Shown: positions 42,501 through 51,569 of the stretch, piece after piece
How the letters are laid out: every line of letters begins with the position of its first letter
Position numbering within the stretch: position 1 is the first letter of the stretch
From: DASWOJ01 sp964242415
Lineage (GTDB): Bacteria > Pseudomonadota > Alphaproteobacteria > Acetobacterales > Acetobacteraceae
DNA length: 64,000 bases
Direction: 5' to 3'
NCBI GenBank assembly: GCA_964242415.1
Contig: CAXTAT010000008.1
Location: 112,729 to 176,728 of the forward strand
Notes under the pieces: model-generated
What the model was told of the DNA's origin: nothing
Databases searched by the model: none
Seen by the model: only the letters and a program-made list of their open reading frames with translations
Translations under genes and position numbers: made by a program

Positions 42501-43022
42501 TTACGACCGGCGGCGTGACCGCGAGGCGGTGGGCCGCGTGCTGGCAGGGGTCGCGGCGCTACCGCATGCGGTGACGTTGATCGGCTGCGCGACGGACTTG
42601 CCGGCGGCGAATTCGGCCAGCTCGCCGCTACCGCGCAACGCCATCACCTCATCGAACGCCGGCAGGTTCTGCTGGCAGAATTTGTTGCCCTGCTTGTTGC
42701 CGAACTGCGACTGGCTGTTGGCCAACTGCGTCACGTAGTCGTCCTGCTGCTTGCGCCCGGTGCGGCCGTGCACGCGGGTGAAGTAGGCGCCCAGCGCGCG
42801 GTCCTGTGCAGTCAGTTCCGGCTGGTACTTGCGGATGAACGCGTTGTAGCGTTCATCGGCGCCGCAGGTGAGGGCGACGACCAGGAGGCTGGTCTTCAAC
42901 GCCGTGATGTCGAACGAGGCGTGATCGGCCGGACGGACGCACTGCGCCGCAGCCAGCGGGGCGGCGGCAACCTGGCCGGCCACGAGGCCCGCCGTCAGCA
43001 GGCCGAGAACGGGAAAACGCAT
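42501..43022 (-). CDS. Hypothetical secreted protein
   Basis: 173 residues from ATG 43022 (the frame extends upstream). The signal peptide is MRFPVLGLLTAGLVAGQVAA with cleavage near AAPLAAA. The mature part has four Cys (AQCVRP, LTCGAD, KFCQQN, VTACGS) and a central charged region, YNAFIRKYQPELTAQDRALG. It resembles short exported alphaproteobacterial proteins of unknown function. The Arg/Ser-rich tail ends TASRSRRRS. It is convergent with OmpA gene 2 and divergent from the ATP-grasp gene. Confidence 0.6.
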   Translation of the reverse strand: MRFPVLGLLTAGLVAGQVAAAPLAAAQCVRPADHASFDITALKTSLLVVALTCGADERYNAFIRKYQPELTAQDRALGAYFTRVHGRTGRKQQDDYVTQLANSQSQFGNKQGNKFCQQNLPAFDEVMALRGSGELAEFAAGKSVAQPINVTACGSAATPASTRPTASRSRRRS

Positions 43023-43273
43023 GGCGGGGCACTCCAATCCAGGGGATATCGGGAGCCGGGAGGTTTGGCGGCGACACGGCGACATCGCCCGGCGCGCGAG
43101 GTAAACCGCCTATTGCGGTGGCGTGCAACACAAAAGCCCGGGCGCCGCCGCCAGCCCGCCGCGTCTGGCAAAGCTGTTGCATCAACAGCGCAGATTGCCT
43201 TCCTGGCGTGACGCTGCGATGACACGCCATCATGCCAGATCACGGCCCATCCTCACCCCGCTAGGCTCACCCG

Positions 43274-44713
43274 ATGCAGCCAGACCCCTTCGACTCCTAC
43301 GACGCCGGCGCATTCTTCTGCGAGCTGACCGCCCGCGACAACGATGGCGGGGCGGCGGCGCTGATCCGCAACCGCCTGTCGGCGATCGGCCTCGACGCGC
43401 TGCGCGCCCGCGCCAAGCTGGCCGAGCGCGACCTGTTCAACCTGGGCATCACCTTCACGGTGTACTCCGAGGCGTCGGCCATCGACCGCATCCTGCCGTT
43501 CGACTGCGTGCCGCGCATCATCCTGGCGCGCGATTGGGCAGTGCTGGAGCGCGGCGTGGTGCAGCGGGTGCAGGCGCTCAACCTGTTCCTGGGCGACATC
43601 TACAACGAGCGCCGCATCATCCGCGACGGCGTGGTGCCGGCCGAGCTGGTGTACGGCAACAGCAACTACCGGCCGGAGATGGAGGGCTTTCCCGTCCGCT
43701 TCGGCACCTATGTCCATATTTGCGGCATCGACATCGTGCGCGACCACGAGGGCAAGTTCTGCGTGCTGGAGGACAACGCCCGCACGCCGTCCGGCGTGTC
43801 GTACGTGGTGGAGAACCGGCACCTGATGCTGCGCGCCTTTCCCGACCTGGTGGCGGGCATGAAGCTGCGCCCGGTCGATGACTATGGCCGGCGGCTGCGC
43901 AGCGCCATGGACGAGATCGCACCGGAGGGGGTCCGGGACCCGCAGGTGGTGCTGCTGTCGCCGGGCATCTACAACTCGGCGTATTTCGAGCATGTGTTCC
44001 TGGCCCGCGAGATGGGCGTGCCCCTGGTGGAGGGCGCGGACCTGACGGTGGAGGACGACAAGGTGTGGATGCGGACCACGGGCGGGCTGCGCCGGGTCCA
44101 CACGATCTATCGCCGCATCGCCGACGACTTCCTCGATCCCAGCGTGTTCCGGGCGGACAGCATGCTGGGGGTGCGCGGGCTGATCGGGGCGTGGCGCAAG
44201 GGCAACGTGACGCTGGCCAACGCGGTCGGCACCGGGGTGGCGGACGACAAGGCGGTCTATGCCTACATGCCGCGCATCATCAAATACTACCTGGACCAGG
44301 ATGCCATCCTGCCCAACGTCGAGACCCACATCTGCGGGGAGGCGGAGGGCCTGGCCTACACCCTGGCCAACTTCGACAAGCTGGTGGTGAAGCCGGTGGG
44401 CGAGAGCGGTGGATACGGCATCACCGTCGGCCCCCGCGCCAGCAAGGCCGAGCTTGAGGCCGCCCGTGAATTGCTGGTGGCGGACCCGGCCAACTGGATC
44501 AGCCAGCCGATGATCAACCTGTCGGTGGCGCCGACCCTGACGGACGCCGGGCTGCGGCCGCGCCACCTGGATTTGCGGCCGTTCGCCATCACCGGGCGGG
44601 ACACCTGGGTGCTGCCCGGCGGGCTGTCGCGCGTGGCGCTGAAGGAGGGCAGCCTGATCGTCAACTCCTCGCAGGGCGGCGGCAGCAAGGACACCTGGGT
44701 ACTGGCGGAATGA
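43274..44713 (+). CDS. Circularly permuted ATP-grasp protein (DUF404/DUF407 type)
   Basis: 479 residues. LAERDLFNLGITFTVYSEAS, RVQALNLFLGDIYNERRIIR, GTYVHICGIDIVRDHEGKF, VLEDNARTPSGVSYVVENR and VVKPVGESGGYGITVGPRAS belong to the family of predicted peptide ligases first seen beside alpha-E and transglutaminase genes. The ATP-binding lobe and acid residues are present. The reaction in bacteria is unknown. The stop overlaps the alpha-E start (ATGA). The transglutaminase-like and proteasome-like partners that often follow are not in this window. Confidence 0.9.
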   Translation: MQPDPFDSYDAGAFFCELTARDNDGGAAALIRNRLSAIGLDALRARAKLAERDLFNLGITFTVYSEASAIDRILPFDCVPRIILARDWAVLERGVVQRVQALNLFLGDIYNERRIIRDGVVPAELVYGNSNYRPEMEGFPVRFGTYVHICGIDIVRDHEGKFCVLEDNARTPSGVSYVVENRHLMLRAFPDLVAGMKLRPVDDYGRRLRSAMDEIAPEGVRDPQVVLLSPGIYNSAYFEHVFLAREMGVPLVEGADLTVEDDKVWMRTTGGLRRVHTIYRRIADDFLDPSVFRADSMLGVRGLIGAWRKGNVTLANAVGTGVADDKAVYAYMPRIIKYYLDQDAILPNVETHICGEAEGLAYTLANFDKLVVKPVGESGGYGITVGPRASKAELEAARELLVADPANWISQPMINLSVAPTLTDAGLRPRHLDLRPFAITGRDTWVLPGGLSRVALKEGSLIVNSSQGGGSKDTWVLAE

Positions 44714-45708
44714 GCATGCACCATAGCCCCCTGCTGACGCGCGACGCCGAGGGCCTGTTCTGGATGGCGCGCTACCTGGAGCGGGTGGAGAACCTGGCCC
44801 GGCTGATCGACGTGACCCAGACGTTCGAAAGCCCGGGGCGCGAGGCGGAGTCCTGGGCGGCGCTGGTCGCCATCAACTCGGACGGGCCGGGGCTGGAGAA
44901 GCGCGGGGTGGCCATCGAGGCGGACAGCATCAAGCGGTTCTACTTGCTGGATGCCGAGAACCCCAACAGCATCCCCGCGTGCCTGGAGGCCGCCCGCACC
45001 AACGCCCGCAAGCTGCGCCCGCTGATCTCGACCGAGATGTGGATGCAGCTCAACGTGTTCCACCGCAACGTCATGGCCATCGACCCGGCGGAACTCGACG
45101 GCGACGCGCTGTCCCGGCTGTGCCGCCAGATCAAGGAAGGCGTGCAGGCCCATACCGGCATCACCGAGGGCACGTTCTTCCGCGACCAGGGCTGGCATTT
45201 TTATGAGCTGGGCCGGCTGATCGAGCGGGCGGACCAGACGACGCGGCTGCTGGACATCAAGTATCACCTGCTGGTGCAGGGCACGGAGGAGGAGCGGCGG
45301 GTGGCCGAGCTGACGCAGTGGAACGCGGTGCTGCGGGCGGCGGCGGGATACCATGCGTTCCGGCGGGTGGCGGATGCCGGGTTCGTGCCGGCGGACGTGG
45401 TGGCGTTCCTGCTGGCCGACACGTCGTTCGCCCGCAGCGTGGCGTTGTGCGTGGGAGGGATGGACTGGCACCTGGGGCACCTGCGGTCGGCGTATGGATT
45501 GCGCGACACGGCTGGGGTGCTGGAGCGGCTGGAGGACGTGCGGGCGATGCTGGACGGCTCGGTACAGCGGCTGCTGCCGCATGGGCTGCATGATTACCTG
45601 GACGGGCTGCAGAGCGGGCTGATCGGGGTGGGGGAGCTGATTGGGACGGCGTTCTTCCGCGATTGGCGGCCGTTGAAGCAGGCGCAGGGGCAAGGCCAGG
45701 GCGGATAG
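44710..45708 (+). CDS. Alpha-E domain protein (DUF403)
   Basis: 332 residues, all-helical. LLTRDAEGLFWMARYLERVE, ENLARLIDV, EGTFFRDQGWHFYELGRLIE and ERADQTTRLLDIKYH are the defining alpha-E motifs. It nearly always occurs directly after a circularly permuted ATP-grasp gene, as here, suggesting a common complex that modifies peptides or proteins. The C-terminal stretch is Gln/Gly-rich. The two genes are translationally coupled. Confidence 0.9.
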   Translation: MSMHHSPLLTRDAEGLFWMARYLERVENLARLIDVTQTFESPGREAESWAALVAINSDGPGLEKRGVAIEADSIKRFYLLDAENPNSIPACLEAARTNARKLRPLISTEMWMQLNVFHRNVMAIDPAELDGDALSRLCRQIKEGVQAHTGITEGTFFRDQGWHFYELGRLIERADQTTRLLDIKYHLLVQGTEEERRVAELTQWNAVLRAAAGYHAFRRVADAGFVPADVVAFLLADTSFARSVALCVGGMDWHLGHLRSAYGLRDTAGVLERLEDVRAMLDGSVQRLLPHGLHDYLDGLQSGLIGVGELIGTAFFRDWRPLKQAQGQGQGG

Positions 45709-45952
45709 CGGCGTGGGGCGGCAAGGTGCAGTGCCCGCCGCCCTTGCTGCATCAAAGTGCCGGAAGAGGGTGGCTATTTCAAATCAGGACCTTCGGATCG
45801 AGTGATCCGAGAGGCGATCTACATCCCAATCATATGCCTTGTTCGACACGGATAGACTTTTGTGAAAGCAACCGTATGGCAAGGTCTTTGCAGAACACCT
45901 CAATAAATATCCTTCGCTACGACACAAGGGACTGCCGCTTGTCAAAGCAATA
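45709..45952. other. A+T-richer gap between convergent genes, with a hairpin
   Basis: Between the alpha-E stop and the LivF stop, about 200 bp are noticeably poorer in G+C than the flanks. TCGGATC and GATCCGA pair around GAGT at 45793-45810 and may help terminate transcription. I could not match either strand to a known protein. Confidence 0.35.
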
Positions 45953-46693
45953 TCAGCTTGCTTCCGTGGTCAATCTTTTCCCACCTAAGTAAGCCGCCCG
46001 CACATCCGGATTGCTCCAAAGCTCGCCCGGCGCGCCAGATACCAGCAGCGTCCCGGTCTCCAGCACATATCCCCGGTCCGCCACCGACAGCGCCATGTGC
46101 GCGTTCTGCTCCACCAGCAGCACCGTCGTGCCCCGGCGCCTGATCTCGGCGATGATGCGGAACACCTGCTGCACGATCAGCGGCGCCAGGCCTAGCGACG
46201 GCTCGTCCAGCAGCAGCAGCCGCGGCTTGGCCATCAGGCCGCGCGCCACCGCCACCATCTGCAACTGCCCGCCCGACAAGGTCCACCCCAGGGCGTGCTG
46301 CAACGGCTGCAGGCCGGGGAAGAAGGCCAGCATCTCGTCGGCCTCGGTTTCCAGGACGCGCCGGGCCACGCCGCGGCGGTTGCTGCCGCCCAACAGGACA
46401 TTCTCCCGCACCGTCAGCCCCGGGAACACCCGGCGCCCCTCCGGCACGTGCGCGATGCCCAGGCGCACGATGGCCTCCGGCTTTAGGCCGAGCAGCGACT
46501 TGCCATCGAACACCAGCCGGCCTGCCACGTTCGGCACCAGACCGCTGATGGTCCGCAAGGTCGTGCTCTTGCCCGCGCCGTTGCTGCCCAGCAGGGCGAC
46601 GATCTCCCCCTCCTCGACCACGAGGGACAGGTCCTTCAGCACCGGCGCCGCGCCGTACCGCGCGGTCAGGCCGCCCAACTCAAGCAGCGGCAT
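45953..46693 (-). CDS. livF: Branched-chain amino-acid ABC transporter ATP-binding protein LivF
   Basis: 246 residues with Walker A GSNGAGKSTTLRTISGL (near residue 37), signature LSGGQLQMVAVARGL, Walker B RLLLLDEPSLGLAP and LVEQNAHMALSVADRGYVLE, the LivF-type tail. It energises import of branched-chain amino acids or related solutes. Its ATG lies inside the 3' end of livMG (14-bp overlap), and it is the last gene of the operon. Confidence 0.95.
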   Translation of the reverse strand: MPLLELGGLTARYGAAPVLKDLSLVVEEGEIVALLGSNGAGKSTTLRTISGLVPNVAGRLVFDGKSLLGLKPEAIVRLGIAHVPEGRRVFPGLTVRENVLLGGSNRRGVARRVLETEADEMLAFFPGLQPLQHALGWTLSGGQLQMVAVARGLMAKPRLLLLDEPSLGLAPLIVQQVFRIIAEIRRRGTTVLLVEQNAHMALSVADRGYVLETGTLLVSGAPGELWSNPDVRAAYLGGKRLTTEAS

Positions 46694-48464
46694 CTTCGCG
46701 TGGCTCCCCTAGGTAGGCGGCGATCACGTCGGGGTGGGACAGCACCTCCCGCGGCGTTCCCGTGGCGATGCGGCGGCCGAAGTTCAGCACGGTGATGTGG
46801 TCCGCCACCTGCTCCACGAGGTTCATGTCGTGGTCCACGATCAGGATCGTCAGGCCATGGCCGCCTAGCCGCCGCAGCAGCGCGCCCAGCTCGCCCTTCT
46901 CGGTCAGGTTCAGCCCGGCCGCCGGCTCGTCTAGCAGCAGCACCTGCGGGTTCCCAGCCAGGGCGCGGGCGATCTCGACGTAGCGTTGCATCCCATACGA
47001 CAGCGTGCCCACCATGCGCCCAGCGTCGCCGCGCAGGCCCACGAAGTCCAGCGCGGCCAGGGCGCGTTCGACGACTTCGGCCGGGCGCTCGGCGATGTCG
47101 TTGCCGGGTCGTTCGGCGCCGACCATGACGTTCTCCAGCACGGTCATGCCGCGGAACACGCGGATGTTCTGGAACGTGCGGGCCAGGCCGGCGCGGGTGC
47201 GCTCGTGCGGGGCGGTGCCGGTCACGTCCCGCCCGGCCAGGGTGATGCGCCCGGCGGTCGGGCGGTACAGGCCGGTGACGACATTTATAAAAGTGCTCTT
47301 GCCGCTGCCGTTGGGGCCGATCAGCGCGTGGGTGCTGCCGCGGCGCACGGCGAGGTCCACGCCGTCCAGCGCCTTCAAGCCGCCGAAGTGCTTGGCCAAG
47401 CCTTCGATCCGCAGTACGTCTTCCTCTGTCACCGTGCCGCGCTGGCCCAGCAGGGGCAGGGGCGTGACCCGGCCGGGGATGGCGGGCGCCGTGCGGCGCA
47501 GGCGTGCGGTGAAGCCCCAGAGGCCGTCGGGCAGGAACACCATGATCAGGATGACCGCCGCGCCATACACCGCCAGATAGACGTTGCGCAGGAAGCGCAG
47601 CCACTCCGGCAGGATCACCAGCAGCCCGGTGCCCAGCAGCGCCCCGAACGGCGAGCCGACGCCGCCCAGCAGCGCCATGGTCAGCATGACGATGCTCTCG
47701 CCGAAGCCGAACTCGTCGGGGCTGATGTAGGCCCGCGCCCCGGCATAGAGGCCGCCGCCCAGGCCGCCGAGCACGGCGCTGATGGCGAAGGCCAGCACTT
47801 TGGTGCGGAACACGTCGATGCCGCAGGTGCTGGCGGCGATCTCGTTGTCGCGCACCGACTGCATGGCGCGGCCCAAGCGGCTGGTTTTCAGGCGCCAGAC
47901 GAACCAGGTGACGCAGACCAGCACGACCAGGCACAGGGTTAGGTACTGGTCGCCGTTCTCCAGCCGCAGCCCCGGGACGTGCGGCCGGGCGATGCCGCGC
48001 ACCCCGTCGGGACCGTGCGTCAGGCCGATCCAGTTGGTGAGAACGAGGGTCAGGATTTGCTGGAAGCTGATGGTCACCATGGCGAGGTAGTGGCCGCCCA
48101 GGCGCAGGCTCGCCAGGCCGAGCAGCACGCCGAACAGCAGGGCGGCGGCGATGCCGAGCGGCAGGGCGGCGAAGAAGTGCAGGCCGTAATCGGTGGTGCC
48201 CAGCGCCACGCCATAGGCGCCCAGGCCGAAGAACGCGGCCTGCGCCAGGGAGATTTGCCCGCAGTAGCCCAGCACCACCACCAGCCCGGTGACGGCCACC
48301 GCGTTGGTCGCGGCCTGCATGAGGATGTTCAGCGTGTAGCCCTGGGACGGGATCAGCGCCGACAGGGCCAGCACGGCCAGTATGGCCAGGGCCAGTTGCG
48401 GCAGGCCGCGCCAGGCACGGGCCTGGACGATGCGGGGGGCCGCGGCGAGGACGGTGGCGCTCAT
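46680..48464 (-). CDS. Fused LivM permease and LivG ATP-binding protein
   Basis: 594 residues. Residues about 1-325 are a LivM-type permease (SQGYTLNILMQAATNAVAVT, GYCGQISLAQAAFFGLGAYG, GGLYAGARAYISPDEFGF, LLGGVGSPFGALLGTGLLVI). After a short linker, residues about 345-594 are LivG: IEGLAKHFGGLKALDGVDL, Walker A IGPNGSGKSTFINVVTGLY (near 383), LSYGMQRYVEIARALAG and LLLDEPAAGLNLTEKGEL. Both parts retain all motifs, so the fusion should be functional, pairing with LivF, LivH and the periplasmic protein encoded nearby. Confidence 0.93.
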   Translation of the reverse strand: MSATVLAAAPRIVQARAWRGLPQLALAILAVLALSALIPSQGYTLNILMQAATNAVAVTGLVVVLGYCGQISLAQAAFFGLGAYGVALGTTDYGLHFFAALPLGIAAALLFGVLLGLASLRLGGHYLAMVTISFQQILTLVLTNWIGLTHGPDGVRGIARPHVPGLRLENGDQYLTLCLVVLVCVTWFVWRLKTSRLGRAMQSVRDNEIAASTCGIDVFRTKVLAFAISAVLGGLGGGLYAGARAYISPDEFGFGESIVMLTMALLGGVGSPFGALLGTGLLVILPEWLRFLRNVYLAVYGAAVILIMVFLPDGLWGFTARLRRTAPAIPGRVTPLPLLGQRGTVTEEDVLRIEGLAKHFGGLKALDGVDLAVRRGSTHALIGPNGSGKSTFINVVTGLYRPTAGRITLAGRDVTGTAPHERTRAGLARTFQNIRVFRGMTVLENVMVGAERPGNDIAERPAEVVERALAALDFVGLRGDAGRMVGTLSYGMQRYVEIARALAGNPQVLLLDEPAAGLNLTEKGELGALLRRLGGHGLTILIVDHDMNLVEQVADHITVLNFGRRIATGTPREVLSHPDVIAAYLGEPREDAAA

Positions 48465-48492
48465 GGCGCTGCGATTTCAGATGCTGTTCTGG

Positions 48493-48771
48493 TTATTCAG
48501 AGGTCATTCTTGATGGATGTCCGTCAGGGCCGAGCATCTCGTCCTCTCGTGTATGCATGACCATCCCCACGCCTCCCCGGTAATCTTCGAACTCCATGAC
48601 AATAGGTGCGCCATGTGGTGCGTATTCATCCTTCTTGGGTTCGTAACGAAGCAGCAGCTCCTCTCCGGGGGCAAGGCGATAGCGTGAAGTATGAGGCTCC
48701 AACATGATGATGATTGGCTTGTCTGTATTGTTCCTGAACACCTGCGTCAGTTTCCCCACCGCAAACTCCAT
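48493..48771 (-). CDS. Small A+T-richer gene inside the liv operon
   Basis: 92 residues: VGKLTQVFRNNTDKPIIIML, then HTSRYRLAPGEELLLRYE. The RNNTDKPxxxxLEPxxxxYxLxPGE pattern recalls short beta-rich proteins (LEPWxxxYxLPPGE type) scattered in proteobacteria with no function assigned. Its codon use is clearly less G+C-biased than the flanking livH and livMG, and it separates them by about 10 and 30 bp, so it looks like an insertion of a transferred gene that keeps the operon co-transcribed. Confidence 0.65.
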   Translation of the reverse strand: MEFAVGKLTQVFRNNTDKPIIIMLEPHTSRYRLAPGEELLLRYEPKKDEYAPHGAPIVMEFEDYRGGVGMVMHTREDEMLGPDGHPSRMTSE

Positions 48772-48780
48772 TGGACCTAA

Positions 48781-49656
48781 TTACGCCTTCTCCGCGATCT
48801 TCTCGCCGAACAGCCCCTGGGGCCGCACCAGCAGGAACAGCAGCAGCATCCCGAACGCCAGCGCGTCCTTGTAGGGGACCGAGATGTACGCCGCGCCGAA
48901 CGTCTCCACCACGCCCAGCGCCAGCCCGCCCAGGATGGCGCCGGGGATGTTGCCGAAGCCGCCGATGATGTTGGCCGCGAACGCCTTGAGCGAGATCATC
49001 GCCCCCATGCCCACCGACACGAACAGCACCGGCGCCACCAGGATGCCCGCCAACCCGCCCAGCGCCGCGCTGTAGGCGAAGGTGATCAGCACCATCGTGG
49101 CGACGGGGATGCCCAGCAGGCTCGCCATCTCCTTGTCCTGGCTGGTGGCCTGCAGCTTCTTGCCCAGCAGGGTCTTCTCGAAGATCAGGTATTGCAGCAC
49201 CACCAGGGCGGTCACGGCGACCATGATGGACAGGTACTGGCTGTCCATGAACACGCCGCCGACCTCGAAGCCGGGGTCGTCGAACAGGCCGGGCAGCACC
49301 TGCGGGCTGGGGCCGTAGGAGGCCAGGACGACGTTGGACAGGAAGATGCTGGCGCCGATGGTGCTGATGATCACCGGCAACTGCCCGCGGTGCCGCAGCG
49401 GCCAGTAGGTCGCGCCCGCGAACAGCACGCCGAACCCGGCCATGACAGCCACCGAGACCGGCAGCGCCACCAGGTAGGGCACGCCGAGGTCGCCCGCCAG
49501 GATCACCATGAGGTAGGCGCCCAGCATGGAAAACTCGCCCTGGGCGAAGTTGACGACGCTGGCCGCGCGGATCAGCAGCACGAAGCCCAAGGCCACGAGC
49601 GCGTAGATCGCGCCGATGCCCAGGCCGGTGAACAGCAGTTGCGGGATCAGGCTCAA
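48781..49656 (-). CDS. livH: Branched-chain amino-acid ABC transporter permease LivH
   Basis: 291 residues from TTG 49656; the frame continues upstream through a family-B repeat, which argues for the later start. About eight membrane segments are visible; GIGAIYALVALGFVLLIRAA, NFAQGEFSMLGAYLMV and MISLKAFAANIIGGFGNIPG are LivH signatures. It forms the membrane channel with LivM. A repeat separates it from the binding-protein gene upstream. Confidence 0.92.
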   Translation of the reverse strand: MSLIPQLLFTGLGIGAIYALVALGFVLLIRAASVVNFAQGEFSMLGAYLMVILAGDLGVPYLVALPVSVAVMAGFGVLFAGATYWPLRHRGQLPVIISTIGASIFLSNVVLASYGPSPQVLPGLFDDPGFEVGGVFMDSQYLSIMVAVTALVVLQYLIFEKTLLGKKLQATSQDKEMASLLGIPVATMVLITFAYSAALGGLAGILVAPVLFVSVGMGAMISLKAFAANIIGGFGNIPGAILGGLALGVVETFGAAYISVPYKDALAFGMLLLFLLVRPQGLFGEKIAEKA

Positions 49657-49680
49657 GGCGGCGCCGGGGGCTGGTGACCC

Positions 49681-49769
49681 GTCATTGCGGGGAGCGCTTG
49701 CGACGCGGCAATCCAGGGCTGCGCGCACGACCCCTGGATTGCCGCGCCGAAGCCGGCTCGCAATGACGG
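49681..49769. repeat. Dispersed palindromic repeat, family B
   Basis: Left end GTCATTGCGGGGAGCGCTTG, right end GAAGCCGGCTCGCAATGACG, with GGCAATCCAGG and CCTGGATTGCC as inner arms. It lies between the livH and binding-protein genes. Confidence 0.85.
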
Positions 49770-49792
49770 GTGCCTGGGGAGCCGCACCTGCC

Positions 49793-50929
49793 CTACTCCT
49801 TCACCTCGATCCGCCGGTCGAACACCACCTTGCCGTTCTCGTTCTTGACCACGTTGTAGCCGCGCAGCCCGTCGCCCTTGTCGTCGAAGTTGTACTCGCC
49901 CTCCGCCCCGGCAAATCCCCTGATGCCCGCCAGCGCGGCCCGCAGCTTCTCGGGGTCGGTCCCCCCGGCATCGGTTATGGCGCGGGCGATCAGGTTCACC
50001 GCGTCGAACGCATAGGACGACTGGTTGTCCGGCAGCGCCTTGTACAGCGCCAGGTACTTGTCCCCGAATGCCTTGCTGGCCGGCGTCGCGTCCACGGCAT
50101 AGTCCGCCACGCCATAGGTGCCATACAGCGCCCGCCCGCCCAGGTTCAGCGCCGTGGTGTTGACGATGCTCGGCGACCCCACCCAGGGGATCGTGACGCC
50201 CAACTGCCGCAACTGCCGGGCGAAGATGCCGAGGTCGCTCTCGAACGTGAAGTAGCTGCCCAGTATGTCGGCGCCGGACTGCCGCACCGCCAGCACGACG
50301 GCGGTGTAGTCGCTGGCCTGGTTGGTGTAGCCCTGCATCAGCACCGGGGTGATGCCCTTGTCCTTCAACGCCTCCACCAGCGCCTTCGACCCGTTGGTGC
50401 CGAAGGCGTCGGTGCTGTACACCACTGCCCATTTCTGCTTTTTCAGGTCCCCCACGCCAAACTCGGCGATCACCTTGGCGGAGTAGCTGTCGTTGGGCCG
50501 GCAGCGGAACAGCCACTTGTTGCCCTGCTGCGTGAGGGAGGGGTCGGTGCCGCCGAACAGCATGGGCTTGCCGGCCTTCAGCACGTCCGGCGCGATGGCG
50601 TTCACCTGGGTGCTGCGGATCGGGCCGATGAAGGCGACGATATCGGGCTGCGACGCCAGGCGGCTGAAGGCCAGCACGGCGCCGGGGTTGGTGGTCTGGT
50701 CGTCCTCGATCACCACTTCCAGCTTGCGGCCCAGCACGCCGTGTTCGTTCACCGCGTCCACGGCCATGCGGATGCCGTTCTGCTGCAGCTTGCCGGCCTC
50801 GGCGGCGGGGCCGGTGTTGGGGGACAGCACGCCGATCTTGATGGTGTCCTCCGCCCGGGCCAGGCGCGGGGCGGCGAGCAGGGCGGCGGTGCCGAGCGCA
50901 AGGCTGCGGCGGGTGAGGGGGGCGGACAT
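49793..50929 (-). CDS. Periplasmic branched-chain amino-acid-type binding protein (LivK-like)
   Basis: 378 residues from ATG 50929. The leader SAPLTRRSLALGTAALLAA has a twin-Arg look and cleavage near ARA. The mature protein opens EDTIKIGVLSPNTGPAAEAG and contains IEDDQTTNPGAVLAFSRLAS, AFIGPIRSTQVNAIAPDVL and GVADYAVDATPASKAF, the periplasmic-binding-protein type 1 fold used for amino acids, urea or aromatics. It is the first gene of the liv operon. The ligand cannot be read from sequence. Confidence 0.9.
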   Translation of the reverse strand: MSAPLTRRSLALGTAALLAAPRLARAEDTIKIGVLSPNTGPAAEAGKLQQNGIRMAVDAVNEHGVLGRKLEVVIEDDQTTNPGAVLAFSRLASQPDIVAFIGPIRSTQVNAIAPDVLKAGKPMLFGGTDPSLTQQGNKWLFRCRPNDSYSAKVIAEFGVGDLKKQKWAVVYSTDAFGTNGSKALVEALKDKGITPVLMQGYTNQASDYTAVVLAVRQSGADILGSYFTFESDLGIFARQLRQLGVTIPWVGSPSIVNTTALNLGGRALYGTYGVADYAVDATPASKAFGDKYLALYKALPDNQSSYAFDAVNLIARAITDAGGTDPEKLRAALAGIRGFAGAEGEYNFDDKGDGLRGYNVVKNENGKVVFDRRIEVKE

Positions 50930-51030
50930 CCGGCGGTCTCTCCTGGCGCGGGTTCTGGCGACCCGTCGGGCTGGAAGGCTGAACGAAACGGTGCGTGCCC
51001 GCAAGGGTGCTGCCGGCTACAACCCCCCAG

Positions 51031-51498
51031 CTACAGCCCCAGCCCTGTCAGCCCGGGATGCTCTGCCGGGCGCGGGCCGAGTGGCCAGTGGAACAGCCGG
51101 TCGGCCGCGGTGATCGCCACGTCGTTGATGCTGGCCTCCCGGCGGCGCATCAGCCCGGCGGCGTCGAACTCCCACTGCTCGTTGCCATGCGAGCGGAACC
51201 AGGCCCCGGCGGCGTCGTGCCACTCATAGGCGAAGCGCACGGCGATGCGGTCGCCGTGGAACGCCCAGACTTCCTTGATGAGGCGGTACTCCAACTCCCA
51301 CAGCCACTTTCGGGTCAGGAACGCCTCGATGGCGTCGCGGCCGGTGAAGAACTCGGCGCGGTTCCGCCAGCGGCTGTCCTCGGTGTAGGCGCCTGCGACG
51401 CGGGCCGGGTCGCGGGTGTTCCAGGCGTCCTCGGCCTTGCGGGCCTTTTCGGCGGCGGTCGCGGGCGTGAAGGGCGGTAGCGGCGGACGGGGGGGCAT
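51031..51498 (-). CDS. DUF1348 (NTF2-like) protein
   Basis: 155 residues. EKARKAEDAWNTRDPARVAG, AYTEDSRWRNRAEFFTGRDA, FLTRKWLWELEYRLIKEVWA and RFAYEWHDAAGAWFRSHGNE are the distinctive DUF1348 stretches of a SnoaL/NTF2-like cone fold. Members are small cytoplasmic proteins thought to bind hydrophobic ligands or act on them. No catalytic role is known. Just beyond its start the hsdM remnant ends. Confidence 0.9.
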   Translation of the reverse strand: MPPRPPLPPFTPATAAEKARKAEDAWNTRDPARVAGAYTEDSRWRNRAEFFTGRDAIEAFLTRKWLWELEYRLIKEVWAFHGDRIAVRFAYEWHDAAGAWFRSHGNEQWEFDAAGLMRRREASINDVAITAADRLFHWPLGPRPAEHPGLTGLGL

Positions 51499-51569
51499 GG
51501 TGACTGCTCACGGCTTGAGGAACAGAGTCCAAGACGTCTGCTCGGCATAGTCGAGCTTGGTCGTGCAGC

